NCBI RefSeq assembly: GCF_014201375.1
Contig: NZ_JACHDZ010000005.1
Span: 62,001-126,000, forward strand
Direction of reading: 5' to 3'
Source: Tunturiibacter empetritectus
GTDB taxonomy: Bacteria; Acidobacteriota; Terriglobia; Terriglobales; Acidobacteriaceae
DNA: 64,000 nt
Shown in pieces: positions 28,094 to 37,017 of this stretch; positions within the stretch are counted from its first letter, which is position 1; every line of letters begins with the position of its first letter. The notes below the pieces were generated by a model. It worked only from the letters and a program-made list of their open reading frames with translations. It ran no database searches and had not been told where the DNA came from. The position numbers were made by a program, and so were the translations under genes.

Positions 28094-28272
28094 GTCCTGC
28101 CGGACGGGCCTCCTGCGCGGAGGGCGGGCGTTCACACGCCTTTTTAGAGCTTCGCGTGGTCCTCCCGCTGGTCGGCACAAGATCCTGTTCGCGACCAACG
28201 GGAGGACCACGCGAAGCGGTATACAAGTCACGAAGTGACCGCTGCCCGCGTAGGGCGCCCGTCCGGCAGGAC
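28094..28272. repeat. Palindromic element, copy 6 (full length, left arm diverged)
   Basis: Outer arms GTCCTGCCGGAC and GTCCGGCAGGAC are intact. The right B arm is perfect (GCGGTATACAAGTCACGAAG). The left arm has lost the GTATAC and GTCACTTCGTGAC blocks. The inner core is a near-perfect stem of about 25 bp, CTTCGCGTGGTCCTCCCG with CGGGAGGACCACGCGAAG, extended by TGGTCG and CGACCA. It ends 7 nt from the argJ stop. Confidence 0.88.
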
Positions 28273-28279
28273 ACCGCCT

Positions 28280-29518
28280 TTAAGTCGAGTAATCCGCATT
28301 AATCCGCACATACTCTTCCGTCAGATCACAAGTCAGAAACCGGCACTCCGCCTCGCCCAGCCCCAGATCGATCGTGATTGTGTAATCCCGAGCCTGCATC
28401 TCCGCATGCGCCGCCGACTCCTGGAACGCAGCCGACCGCACCCCAAGCTCAAACACCGGCTGGCTCCCAATCGTGATATTCACCAGCGCCGGATCAAACA
28501 CCACCCCACTGTACCCAGCCGCGGCCAGCAGTCGCCCCCAGTTCGGGTCCGCACTCGACCACGCCGTCTTGCACAACGGCGAGTGAGCAATCGCCTTCGC
28601 CACCTGCTTCGCCTCAGCCTCAGTCCGCGCACCGGTAATATGCAGCGTGACGACATGACCTACGCCCTCGCCGTCATCCACAATCTGGTACGCCAGCGAC
28701 CCGCACACCAGCTTCAGAGCATTCGCAAACGGCTCCTGCGTGCGTGCATCGAGCTTCACGCCACTCACTCCGCTGGCCAGCAGCAACACCGTATCGTTAG
28801 TCGAAGTATCGCCATCGATCGAGATCGAATTGAAGCTTCGCTCCACCGCAGGCTCCAGCACCCCGCGCAGTTGTTCACTCTCCGCAGCAATATCGGTAAA
28901 CAGATAAACCAGCATCGTCGCATGCGCTGGCCCCACCGGCGCACCAAGCTGCGGATGAATCATCCCCGCGCCCTTCGCCACACCAAAGATCCGCACCTCA
29001 ACTCCATCGACATCGATCGAAGCTCGCGCCACCTTCATCTTCGTATCGGTCGTCATAATAGCTTGGGCAAACGAGTCCGCATGCTCCGGCGTCGCACCCA
29101 TCTCCTGCTCCAACTCAGGCAGCGCGGACACTACCTTCTCGGAAGGGAACGGCACACCGATAATCCCCGTCGAAGAAGGGAAGACCTCATCAAAGATGCA
29201 GTGAAACCTCTCCGCCGCCGCGACACACGTCTGCACACAAGCCTCTACTCCAGGCTGCCCGGTCGCGCAGTTTGCATTCCCCGCATTGACCAGCACCACG
29301 CCCACGCGCCCGCCGGTAGAAGCCATATGGCGCCGTCCCACTGTCACCGGCGCCGCCACAACCTGGTTCTTAGTAAACATCGCAGCAGCATTCGCACCCT
29401 TGGCCGCGACCGCAATCGCAACATCGGCATTGCCACTCGCCTTGATTCCGGCCCTCACCGCGCCCCACGCAAAACCCAGCGGCAGCGTCTGCGACTTCAT
29501 TATCTCGTCACTCTGCAT
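28280..29518 (-). CDS. argJ: Bifunctional glutamate N-acetyltransferase/amino-acid acetyltransferase ArgJ
   Basis: A 412-residue ornithine acetyltransferase, cycling acetyl groups between N-acetylornithine and glutamate in arginine synthesis. The self-cleavage site is HATMLVYLF, whose Thr becomes the nucleophile of the beta subunit (near residue 197). It is preceded by AKGAGMIHP, with an unusual insertion (QLGAPVGPA) where many family members read HPNMATML. VNAGNANCATG is the N-terminal signature. The ATG at 29518 (MQSDEIMKSQ) is chosen over a start 27 nt upstream, and the start is not certain. No other arg genes are adjacent. Confidence 0.92.
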   Translation of the reverse strand: MQSDEIMKSQTLPLGFAWGAVRAGIKASGNADVAIAVAAKGANAAAMFTKNQVVAAPVTVGRRHMASTGGRVGVVLVNAGNANCATGQPGVEACVQTCVAAAERFHCIFDEVFPSSTGIIGVPFPSEKVVSALPELEQEMGATPEHADSFAQAIMTTDTKMKVARASIDVDGVEVRIFGVAKGAGMIHPQLGAPVGPAHATMLVYLFTDIAAESEQLRGVLEPAVERSFNSISIDGDTSTNDTVLLLASGVSGVKLDARTQEPFANALKLVCGSLAYQIVDDGEGVGHVVTLHITGARTEAEAKQVAKAIAHSPLCKTAWSSADPNWGRLLAAAGYSGVVFDPALVNITIGSQPVFELGVRSAAFQESAAHAEMQARDYTITIDLGLGEAECRFLTCDLTEEYVRINADYST

Positions 29519-29559
29519 ATCCTCTACTCTACAATCTCCCTGCATCCAAACTTTTGTTT

Positions 29560-29596
29560 GTCATTCCGCAGCGCAGCGGAGGAATCTGCTGTTGTC
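29560..29596. repeat. GTCATTC...TGCTGTTGTC intergenic repeat, copy 1
   Basis: GTCATTCCGCAGCGCAGCG, then GAGGAATCTGCTGTTGTC. The ends match a second copy at 61283-61331 (GTCATTCTGAGCG to TGCTGTTGTC). The GTCATTCTGAGCG-type sequence is, from memory, a widespread intergenic repeat in Acidobacteriota. Confidence 0.55.
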
Positions 29597-29670
29597 GTTG
29601 CGCTACTGGGTGCCCCATTTCTCGATTTTGAGATGTGGGCCTTCGCGCAAGACGCGAACCGTTTTTTCTC

Positions 29671-30744
29671 TCAGAAGGAGACAGGCAGCGTCCGCCCCTC
29701 CAGAGAACTCTGCCGCGCCATCTCCAGCAGCTTGATCGTCCGATAACCATCTTCCGGCTTCACGGCCAGCTCAGCCGTACCGTTAATCGCATCGCGAACA
29801 TTGGCGTAGTAGAAGCGGTAGTCTCCCAGCTCAGTCCTCACCTTGGTCCGGGTCAACGTGCCGGGATCGTTCGGGTCCGGAGCAACGGTCAGCGTGCCCC
29901 AGTGCTCCTCGGCATCAGCCAGCCACTCACCCTCACCCATGCGAGGCAGCTTCGCTCCGCCAAGAAGCGCAGGCTCCTGCGGATCGAGTCCGAACTTCTT
30001 GAAGCTCCCCCGCGTCCCATGCAGCAGGAACCTCGGTGCAGCATCGCAGGCCAGCATGCTCGACCGGCAGTGCGCCCGCATCTTCGGATACTCCAGCGTA
30101 ATGTCGAACGCATCTTCGATATCGGTCAAGTCCCGATCCATCCGAACGCTCGCCGTGATCCCCTCCGGCGCGCCGAACAGCGTCAGCACCTGGTCCACGA
30201 GGTGAGGAGCAAGGTCGAACAGCAGTCCATTGCAGCCGCTCGCTCCCTCCTTCCAGGTATTCTCGCGAGGCACAGGCCGGAACCGGTCGAAGTGCGACTC
30301 ATACGTCACCAGCCGCCCCACCGACTCGTCCTTCAAAATCTTCTTCACCGTCAAAAAGTCCCCATCCCACCGCCGATTATGAAACGGAGCCAGCACTCGC
30401 CCCTGCTTCCGCCCGAGCTCCTTCAACTCCAGCGTCTCTTCGCTGGTCGCAGCAAATGGCTTGTCGACGACCACATGCTTTCCGGCCAGCAAAGCCTGCT
30501 TCGCCAGGTCGAAGTGAGTCTCGTTCGGCGTTCCCACCACCACAAGCTGCACCGCAGCGTCGCTCAACGCCTCCTCAAACGACCGCAGAATCCGCGCCGA
30601 AGGATAGGCGTTCCCAGCCTCGTCGCCCCTGCGCTGGACGATCGCCTCCAGCTTCAACCCGGGGACAGCACTCACAAACGGAGCGTGAAACACCTGCCCT
30701 GCCAATCCAAACCCGATTACCGCAACACCAATCTCAGCAGCCAT
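29671..30744 (-). CDS. Gfo/Idh/MocA-family oxidoreductase
   Basis: A 357-residue NAD(P)-dependent oxidoreductase. Rossmann motif VIGFGLAGQVFHAPF (8-22); the family E-K-P is VDKPFAAT near 95. The C-terminal dehydratase-like domain holds NGLLFDLAPHLVDQVLTLFG with the active-site His. The AGQVFHAPF form resembles YvaA/IolW-type scyllo-inositol dehydrogenases, but the substrate is open. The start is ATG at 30744 with GAGGAG 6 nt ahead; a TTG two codons upstream is less likely. A 153-nt gap holding a repeat precedes argJ. Confidence 0.85.
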   Translation of the reverse strand: MAAEIGVAVIGFGLAGQVFHAPFVSAVPGLKLEAIVQRRGDEAGNAYPSARILRSFEEALSDAAVQLVVVGTPNETHFDLAKQALLAGKHVVVDKPFAATSEETLELKELGRKQGRVLAPFHNRRWDGDFLTVKKILKDESVGRLVTYESHFDRFRPVPRENTWKEGASGCNGLLFDLAPHLVDQVLTLFGAPEGITASVRMDRDLTDIEDAFDITLEYPKMRAHCRSSMLACDAAPRFLLHGTRGSFKKFGLDPQEPALLGGAKLPRMGEGEWLADAEEHWGTLTVAPDPNDPGTLTRTKVRTELGDYRFYYANVRDAINGTAELAVKPEDGYRTIKLLEMARQSSLEGRTLPVSF

Positions 30745-31035
30745 TCCCAACTCCTCGCAATCTAGCGCAACGCCGATTCGATCCGGCGATACGGTTTATA
30801 AACCTCATCCACTACAGCTCGCTCTTTGCCACTAATTTGAGCAAAAAAGCAACAAAAACTTCTTCACGGAAGCTGAAATCCTGAAACAAAGGTGATGAGA
30901 GTGTACCGAATGCATCTTTTGAAGATTTTTCACAACCGAACGCATCAGTAACTCATACAAGTAGTTTGCGACAAAGCTAACGAGCTCCTACCGTTATGAC
31001 GGTGTTGCCATAAACTAGTCCGTGAATCTATCAAG

Positions 31036-32580
31036 ATGCAGGTTACGATTAACCGTATGAGCAAAAGCAAAACAGCGGGCGCTGCCAGGGCGTCAGTTCG
31101 TTATCTCGGGTTCTGCCTCTTTCTCGCCTGCAGTCTGCCGCACGCACAAGGGCAGGGCAGTCAGCCGGCGCAGACCCCAGCCAGCGGCCCCGGCACAGCC
31201 ACCAACAGCTCTGCCGTGGCGAACGCCCAGCAAAATCTGTACACCGCCTCCGGCCAGAACGGCGCCCAGCCCACGCAGGACTCCTTCAAGGGCAGCGTGG
31301 TCACCGGCAAGGCGACCGACGGGGTTCTCGACCTCTCGCTCGATGACGCCATCCAGCGCGGCCTGCGTCAGAACCTCGGCCTCATCCTGCAGACCTCATC
31401 CGTCAAGAACGCCGCCGGCCAGCGCCTCGAGGAGCTGCAGCCGCTCCTACCCACCGTCACCGCATCGGCAAGCATCGAGGTCGAGCAGGTCAACCTCGCC
31501 GCCTTCGGCCTGAGGTTTCCTGGCCTCCAGCCCATCATCGGACCATTTCAAGTGGTCGACTTCCGCGCCTACCTCACCCAGAACCTGGTCAACGTCTCAG
31601 CGCTCAAAAACTACCTCGCCGCGAAGCATAACTTCCAGGGCGCACGCCTCACTGCGGAGGATGCACGCGACCTCGTAGCCCTGACCGTGGGCAACGCCTA
31701 TCTGCTGTGCATCGCAGACACCGCCCGCATCGAAGCGGTCACCGCAGAGTTGGCAACATCAAAGGTCTCGCTCGATCAGGCCGTAGCCGCACACGACGCC
31801 GGCACCAGCCCCAAGCTCGACGTCCTGCGCGCCCAGGTGGACTACCAGAACGAGGAGCAGACGCTGATCTCGTCGAAGAACAACCTCGAAAAGGATAAGC
31901 TCGCTCTGGCGCGAACCATCGGGCTGCCCCTCGACCAGGTCTTCCGCCTCACCGACCTCGTCCCCTTTCAGGCGCTCGACAACGTCGATCCGCAGGCCGC
32001 ATTTGTGCAGGCGCTCAAGACGCGGAAAGATCTGAAGGCCTACGCCGAACAGGTGAAGTCCGCCAGCGATGAGAAGACGTCTGCCTGGGCCTACCAGCTT
32101 CCCGTTGCCAGCTTCTCAGGCGACATCGGCGACATCGGCACCACGCCAGGCCACTCCCACGGAACCTTCACCGCAACCGGCCTGGTCAGCGCCCCCATCC
32201 TTCAGATCGCGAAGACCAAGGGACAGGAACAGGTAGCCGACGCCCAGTATGAGCAGGCCCGCGCGAAGCTCTCCGATCAGGTCCAGCAGGTCAATCAGGA
32301 TGTGCGGGACAGCCTGCTCGATATTCAGTCGGCCGCGAAGTTGGTCGAGTCCACGCACTCCAATGTAGATCTTGCCAACGAGGCTCTCAGCGAGGCGCAG
32401 CAGCGCTTTCACGCCGGGGTTTCCGACAACCTGCCCGTCTCGCAGGCGCAGTCCCAGACCGAACAGGCCAACGACCAATACATCAGCGCGCTCTACCAGC
32501 ACAACGTCGCCAAGCTCGCCCTGGCCCGTGCCCTCGGCATAGCGCAGTCCAACTACAAAGATTATCTCGGAGGAAAGTAA
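31036..32580 (+). CDS. TolC-family outer-membrane efflux protein
   Basis: Up to 514 residues; an alternative start lies 21 nt downstream (MSKSKTAG). Signal peptide YLGFCLFLACSLPHAQGQ, then about 60 residues of Gln/Thr/Ala linker. The TolC fold has two long helical repeats: DLSLDDAIQRGLRQNLGLILQ and VSLDQAVAAHDAGTSPKLDVLRAQVDYQ in the first, and ANEALSEAQQRFHAGVSDNLPVSQAQSQTEQA in the second. It should be the trimeric outer-membrane duct of a tripartite pump with the EmrA-like protein two nucleotides downstream. Confidence 0.92.
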   Translation: MQVTINRMSKSKTAGAARASVRYLGFCLFLACSLPHAQGQGSQPAQTPASGPGTATNSSAVANAQQNLYTASGQNGAQPTQDSFKGSVVTGKATDGVLDLSLDDAIQRGLRQNLGLILQTSSVKNAAGQRLEELQPLLPTVTASASIEVEQVNLAAFGLRFPGLQPIIGPFQVVDFRAYLTQNLVNVSALKNYLAAKHNFQGARLTAEDARDLVALTVGNAYLLCIADTARIEAVTAELATSKVSLDQAVAAHDAGTSPKLDVLRAQVDYQNEEQTLISSKNNLEKDKLALARTIGLPLDQVFRLTDLVPFQALDNVDPQAAFVQALKTRKDLKAYAEQVKSASDEKTSAWAYQLPVASFSGDIGDIGTTPGHSHGTFTATGLVSAPILQIAKTKGQEQVADAQYEQARAKLSDQVQQVNQDVRDSLLDIQSAAKLVESTHSNVDLANEALSEAQQRFHAGVSDNLPVSQAQSQTEQANDQYISALYQHNVAKLALARALGIAQSNYKDYLGGK

Positions 32581-32582
32581 AC

Positions 32583-33890
32583 TTGCCAGACCAATCAGAT
32601 CAGCAGCAGGAAGGCCAGACCGCGCAGATCAGCGGCACAGTGCAGATCAAGCCGAACATAGGGGACAAACAGCCTCCCGCCGACTCCCATAAGCAGGAAG
32701 AGGAGGACGCGCCGGAGAAGAAATCCGGTCGCAAATTCATCATCATCGCGGTCATCATCCTCCTCGTCATTGGAGCCGGAATCTTCTACTGGCGCTCCAC
32801 CTTCAGCGAGGACACCGACGACGCCCAGGTAGACGGCGATCTCTACCAGGTAAGCTCCCGCGTCACCGGTCAGGTTATCAAGGTCTACGTGGAAGACAAT
32901 CAGCAGATCAAAGTAGGCGATCCCATCGCCGAGATCGACCCCCGCGACTATCAGGTAGCCCTCGAGCAGGCACAGGCTAACCTCGCCAGCTCGCAGGCCG
33001 CTGCTATTCAGGCTACGGTTAACGTGCCCATCATCGGCGTCAATGTAAACACCAGTGTCAGTACCACCGGTTCGGACGTTACTGGCAGTACTGCAGCGGT
33101 CGAGCAGGCCCGTAAGCAGGCTCAGGCCGCAGAGGCCCGCGTCGTCGCAGCCAAGGCTACCGCGGTCAAATCACACCTCGACGTAGAGCGCTACACGCCG
33201 CTGGTAGAAAAAGACGTCATCTCGAAGCAGCAGTATGATGCTGCCGTAGCCACCGATGCCGCCAACCAGGCCTCTGTCCTCGAGGCCGAAGCGACGGTCA
33301 TTGGCCAGCAGGCTGCGGTCAATCAGGCGATCCAGAAGCTGGCGCAATCGCGTTTTTCGGCCGCGCAATCGGTCAAAACCGGCCCCGATCAGGTACGGGT
33401 CCAGCAAGCCAAGGCTAACTCCGCCCTCGCTGACGTCAAGCAGGCCCAGGCCAGGGTCGATCAGGCCCTGCTGAACCTCGGCTACACCCACATCACCGCT
33501 CCCACCACCGGTATCGTCAATAAAAAGAACGTTCAGGTGGGCGCAAATCTCAGCATCGGGCAGGACGTCCTGACCATCATCCCCTTGACCAACCTCTGGG
33601 TCACAGCAAACTTCAAGGAGACGCAGCTCTCCAAGATGAAGCCCGGCCAGTCGGTCACCCTCAAGGTGGACGCACTCGGAGGACGCAAGTTCCACGGCAA
33701 GGTGACGCAGATCGGCGGCGCTACCGGCTCCAGGCTCTCCCTCTTTCCCCCTGAAAACGCCACTGGAAACTACGTCAAGGTCGTCCAGCGAATTCCTGTT
33801 CGTGTCGATTTCACGAATCTGCAACAGGAGAACGGCGACTACGCCCTGCGTCCAGGCATGTCGGTTACGCCGGACGTAGAGGTCAAATAA
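32583..33890 (+). CDS. HlyD/EmrA-family periplasmic adaptor
   Basis: A 435-residue membrane-fusion protein. One N-terminal membrane helix (KFIIIAVIILLVIGAGIFYW, about 50-69), a lipoyl half-motif (DDAQVDGDLYQVSSRVTGQV), a long alpha hairpin about 120-270 with many Ala/Gln, then HITAPTTGIVNKKNVQVGANL and a beta-barrel to VTPDVEVK. The start is TTG at 32583 with GGAGGAAAG 6 nt upstream. No EmrB-type MFS or other inner-membrane pump follows, so the transporter partner must be elsewhere. Confidence 0.92.
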   Translation: MPDQSDQQQEGQTAQISGTVQIKPNIGDKQPPADSHKQEEEDAPEKKSGRKFIIIAVIILLVIGAGIFYWRSTFSEDTDDAQVDGDLYQVSSRVTGQVIKVYVEDNQQIKVGDPIAEIDPRDYQVALEQAQANLASSQAAAIQATVNVPIIGVNVNTSVSTTGSDVTGSTAAVEQARKQAQAAEARVVAAKATAVKSHLDVERYTPLVEKDVISKQQYDAAVATDAANQASVLEAEATVIGQQAAVNQAIQKLAQSRFSAAQSVKTGPDQVRVQQAKANSALADVKQAQARVDQALLNLGYTHITAPTTGIVNKKNVQVGANLSIGQDVLTIIPLTNLWVTANFKETQLSKMKPGQSVTLKVDALGGRKFHGKVTQIGGATGSRLSLFPPENATGNYVKVVQRIPVRVDFTNLQQENGDYALRPGMSVTPDVEVK

Positions 33891-33954
33891 TCGAGGGGAA
33901 ACCGACGCCGTCGCCACGGCATCTGAGAACTGAAAGGTTCTTACGAGGTGGAAG

Positions 33955-34551
33955 ATGGCAGTTGTAATCAAGAAGGCAAGTTCGAGCGCCGCGAACGTAG
34001 CGCCGCACTGGCACGCACATGCGAAAGAGATCCAGAAGTACGGCTCGGTGGTCGAGGACATGCCTCACCCATTGAGCGCGAAGGTCCGGGCCGACATGGT
34101 CGCCCAGTTGAACCAGCTCCTGGCCGACTCTATCGTCCTGCGCGATATGTACAAGAAGCATCACTGGCAGGTGGCAGGACCGACCTTCTACCAGCTTCAT
34201 CTTCTCTTCGATAAGCACTTCGACGAGCAGGTCGAGATGGTCGATACCATCGCCGAGAGGGTTCAGCTTCTGGGTGGCGTCACCATTGCTATGGGCGGCG
34301 ACGTGGCGGAGATCACTCGTATCCGGCGTCCGCCCCGCGGCAGGGAAGAGGTGCCCGTACAGATCTCCCGCCTCCTGGAAGCCCACAAGGTCATTATCCA
34401 AAGCTGCCTCGACATCTCCGAGGCAGCCGATAAGGCGGGCGACCAGGGCACCAACGATCTCGTCGTCAGCGATATTCTTCGTCCCAATGAACTGCAATCC
34501 TGGTTCATCGGCCAGCATCTGGTAGAGATGCCTTTGATCCTGGAAAAGTAG
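33955..34551 (+). CDS. dps: Dps-like DNA-protection ferritin
   Basis: A 198-residue ferritin-like protein. The ferroxidase site spans subunits: KKHHWQVAGPTFYQLHLLFDKHFDEQVEMVDTIAER carries the His, Asp and Glu ligands at the usual spacing (about 62-97). LGGVTIAMGGD follows. It should form a 12-mer that oxidises Fe(II) with peroxide and protects DNA. The N-terminus (MAVVIKKASSSAA) is basic. SD GAGGTGGAAG precedes the ATG. It stands 64 nt after the adaptor gene and has its own terminator. Confidence 0.92.
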   Translation: MAVVIKKASSSAANVAPHWHAHAKEIQKYGSVVEDMPHPLSAKVRADMVAQLNQLLADSIVLRDMYKKHHWQVAGPTFYQLHLLFDKHFDEQVEMVDTIAERVQLLGGVTIAMGGDVAEITRIRRPPRGREEVPVQISRLLEAHKVIIQSCLDISEAADKAGDQGTNDLVVSDILRPNELQSWFIGQHLVEMPLILEK

Positions 34552-34646
34552 AACTTCGAAAAATAGGCCTCCTCGAATAAATAGGACGAGGAAAATAGAC
34601 GAGGAGTGCCGGGAAGTCGTGGAATCCTGGCTTTACGCTTCACGAA

Positions 34647-34685
34647 AACAGCCCGGTCGCGCGAAGCGTCCGGGCTGTTATGTTT
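34647..34685 (+). terminator. dps terminator
   Basis: A perfect 10-bp stem (AACAGCCCGG with CCGGGCTGTT) around a 13-nt loop, followed by ATGTTTAA. It lies about 95 nt past the dps stop and upstream of the DedA gene. Confidence 0.75.
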
Positions 34686-34743
34686 AACGCAGCGGAGTCG
34701 CATCCAACGGTCGGCTCCAATCATCTGTAGTAAGTACACTCCT

Positions 34744-35766
34744 ATGCCGATCGCACTCGCATTCTTCGTCCACTACGCCTACCTGATCGTATTCCTATGG
34801 GTACTGGTGGAGCAGATCGGCATCCCGATTCCAAGCATCCCGGTTCTGCTCACCGCAGGGACCCTTAGCGCGACTCACACGATTAGCCATCTCTATGTCG
34901 TGATTGCGGTTCTGTTCGCCTGCCTCATAGCAGACACCATCTGGTTCGCTCTCGGCCGGCGCTTCGGAAACAGTGTCCTGAAGCTGCTCTGCCGCCTGTC
35001 GTTTGAAGCCTCCACCTGCGTCAGCAAGACCGAGGGCTACTTCACCCGCCGCGGCCCAGTCACTCTGCTCTTCGCGAAGTTCGTCCCCGGCCTCAGCACC
35101 GTAGCGGCGCCCATTGCCGGCCAGACCGGGATGCCCTACCCCAAGTTCCTCATGTGGGATCTCGCCGGCTCTCTCATCTGGGGAGAGACCTTCATCCTCG
35201 CCGGCCGATTCTTCGGCGATGTAGCCAAGAAAAGCGCGCCCTTCCTGCACTGGCTCGGCCACTTTGCCTTCTTCATCTTCGCTCTGATGGTCCTGGGCTT
35301 CTTGGCTCACCGTATCTGGAAGCAGCGCAAGTTCCTTCAGCAGGTTCGCGAGCTGCGCCTCGAGCCGACCGAACTGAAGGCGATGCTCGACGCAGCCGAA
35401 GCCAGTGGCAATACCCCTCCCTTCATCGTCGATCTGCGCCACCCCCTCGACTATCTCCCCGACCCGCGCGTGCTGCCCGGAGCACTTCGCATCGGACCGA
35501 ACGAACTCAAGGCTCACAGCGAGATCATCCCCCGCGATCGCGATGTCATCCTCTACTGCACCTGCCCCAGTGAAGAGACCAGCGCCAAACTTGCCTTGCA
35601 GCTGCACAAGATGGGCGTCTACCGCGTCCGGCCCCTCCGCGGCGGCTTCGATGGCTGGAAGGAAGCAGGCTTCCCGCTGGTCGATTACGTCACCGAGGCG
35701 CCAAGTGCAGATGTCGTCCAGCAGATTCTTCCGGCTGACTCCAAAACCGCCGTCCCCTCCATGTAG
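34744..35766 (+). CDS. DedA-family membrane protein fused to a rhodanese domain
   Basis: A 340-residue fusion. Residues about 1-200 are a DedA/SNARE-associated module: VEQIGIPIPSIPVLLTAGTL, the conserved FAKFVPGLSTVAAPIAGQTGMPYPKF (as two stretches), and several membrane helices ending HFAFFIFALMVLGFLAHRIW. Residues about 225-330 are a rhodanese domain with FIVDLRHPLDYLPD and the loop YCTCPSEETS, whose first Cys (VILYC) is at the active-site position, ending PLRGGFDGWKEAGFPL. The DedA part may move lipids across the membrane; the rhodanese role is unknown. The start at 34744 is chosen because longer frames run through the dps terminator. Confidence 0.88.
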   Translation: MPIALAFFVHYAYLIVFLWVLVEQIGIPIPSIPVLLTAGTLSATHTISHLYVVIAVLFACLIADTIWFALGRRFGNSVLKLLCRLSFEASTCVSKTEGYFTRRGPVTLLFAKFVPGLSTVAAPIAGQTGMPYPKFLMWDLAGSLIWGETFILAGRFFGDVAKKSAPFLHWLGHFAFFIFALMVLGFLAHRIWKQRKFLQQVRELRLEPTELKAMLDAAEASGNTPPFIVDLRHPLDYLPDPRVLPGALRIGPNELKAHSEIIPRDRDVILYCTCPSEETSAKLALQLHKMGVYRVRPLRGGFDGWKEAGFPLVDYVTEAPSADVVQQILPADSKTAVPSM

Positions 35767-35772
35767 TCGAGC

Positions 35773-35880
35773 GGGGAGTATCCCGACCAACGGGAGGGCC
35801 TAAGCCGCTCCGGGCTGCAGGACAAGGTACACAAGTCACGAAGTGACCGCCCCACGCGGAGTGGGCCCGTCCGGCAGGAC
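35773..35880. repeat. Palindromic element, copy 7 (B-arm half)
   Basis: Contains the core half CCCGACCAACGGGAGGG, then GGTACACAAGTCACGAAG (one change in GTATAC), GACCGCCCCACGCGGAG, TGGGCCC and GTCCGGCAGGAC. The opposite arm is absent. It starts 6 nt after the DedA stop and ends 8 nt from the TonB-like stop, in a convergent gap. Confidence 0.87.
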
Positions 35881-35888
35881 CGGGTGTT

Positions 35889-36623
35889 TCAACCCCCCAT
35901 CCGAAAATTGACTGTAATCGTCGTCTGCACCTCCACAGCCTCCCCATTCAATAGGTAAGGCCGGTATCGCGCCGCTCGTATCGCATCCATCGCCGCGCTT
36001 TGCAACATCACCGGTCCGCTCAGCACGTGCAGACTCTCGATGGTTCCACCTCGCGAGATCACCGCCTCCACGACCACCGTTCCCTCCACATGTGCAGCCC
36101 TGGCAATCGCCGGATACACCGGACGAATCGGCGCAATCAACAATCCCTGCGAGACCCCTGTCGAGACGTGAATCGTCTTAGACGGAGCTTTCCCGGAACC
36201 CAACCCCGGCCCCACGGACACTCCAGAATGCGGCCCACACTCTCTCACGCTAAGCCCAATAGGCAACCCATAGGGCATCCCCATGCTGGCGGGATCGAGG
36301 AGCGAAGGCTCTTCCTCCGCCGCAACCCCTCTGCCCGGTAGCCGCGCCTGGAGGATCGCCGGCTGAGGAGGAGCCGCCGCAAAGCTCGATGCGGCCTCTG
36401 TAACGTGCTGTACTCGCAACGGAGGCGCAGGCGGCTTCGGCACCAACGGCAGCAGCATCTTCGGCGCTTCGATAGAAAACGGCAGCGTCTCCGGATGCAG
36501 CAAGGGCAAAGCGATCACCAGGCCGGCAACGGCAAACTGCAAGGCGATCGACGCCACGGACGTCCAGCGTTTGCTCGACGACACTTCACCAACACGCGAC
36601 TCAACAAGACTCTCCTCAAACAT
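35889..36623 (-). CDS. TonB-like energy transducer
   Basis: A 244-residue protein. One N-terminal membrane helix (IALQFAVAGLVIALPLL), a Pro-rich periplasmic spacer (PLVPKPPAPPLRV), and a C-terminal TonB domain from about 165 (IRPVYPAIARAAHVEGTVVVEAVI, LQSAAMDAIRAARYRPYLLNG). The start at 36623 is chosen for GGAGGTG 7 nt upstream; a longer frame adds 58 residues without family likeness. ExbB/ExbD are not adjacent, so the energy partner lies elsewhere. Confidence 0.85.
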   Translation of the reverse strand: MFEESLVESRVGEVSSSKRWTSVASIALQFAVAGLVIALPLLHPETLPFSIEAPKMLLPLVPKPPAPPLRVQHVTEAASSFAAAPPQPAILQARLPGRGVAAEEEPSLLDPASMGMPYGLPIGLSVRECGPHSGVSVGPGLGSGKAPSKTIHVSTGVSQGLLIAPIRPVYPAIARAAHVEGTVVVEAVISRGGTIESLHVLSGPVMLQSAAMDAIRAARYRPYLLNGEAVEVQTTITVNFRMGG

Positions 36624-37017
36624 GGAAGCACCTCCAACGTTCGGATCTGGTCGGATCTGGTTCCGATCCAGGGTGCGCATCCAGCGAGGAATACGGCTGT
36701 ACCTTGTTAGACACCCATGCCGTGCCCGTATGTTCCCGAAGCGGGAGCCTGCGCAGCACAGCCTGGAATGCGGTCGTTCGTGGCTCAACCCTTCCAAAAG
36801 CAGGCGAGGACGATCGTCCTCTGAAACTCAAGGCGCGGTACTTGACACAACCATCCCCTCCCAGCAGCTAAACTGAAAAGAGAACAAGTCTCTAAGTCCA
36901 CATGAAAGTACAAGAAGTCCACCCTTAAGGTGTTTCGTTCGAAGACTTTGCACACTTTTCACGGGGGAGGGGGGACACCTCCCGTCCCAACACACAAGGC
37001 ATCAGCAGGAGAGGGAA
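36624..37017. other. Intergenic region between tonB-like gene and ubiD
   Basis: A 394-bp gap holding two divergent promoters by layout. There is a direct repeat CGGATCTGGT-CGGATCTGGT with GGATCGGAACC-like symmetry next to the TonB start (about 36643-36668). A GGGAGG/ACCTCCC hairpin lies at 36963-36983, 34 nt before ubiD. I see no convincing -10/-35 pair and no short gene. Confidence 0.4.
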
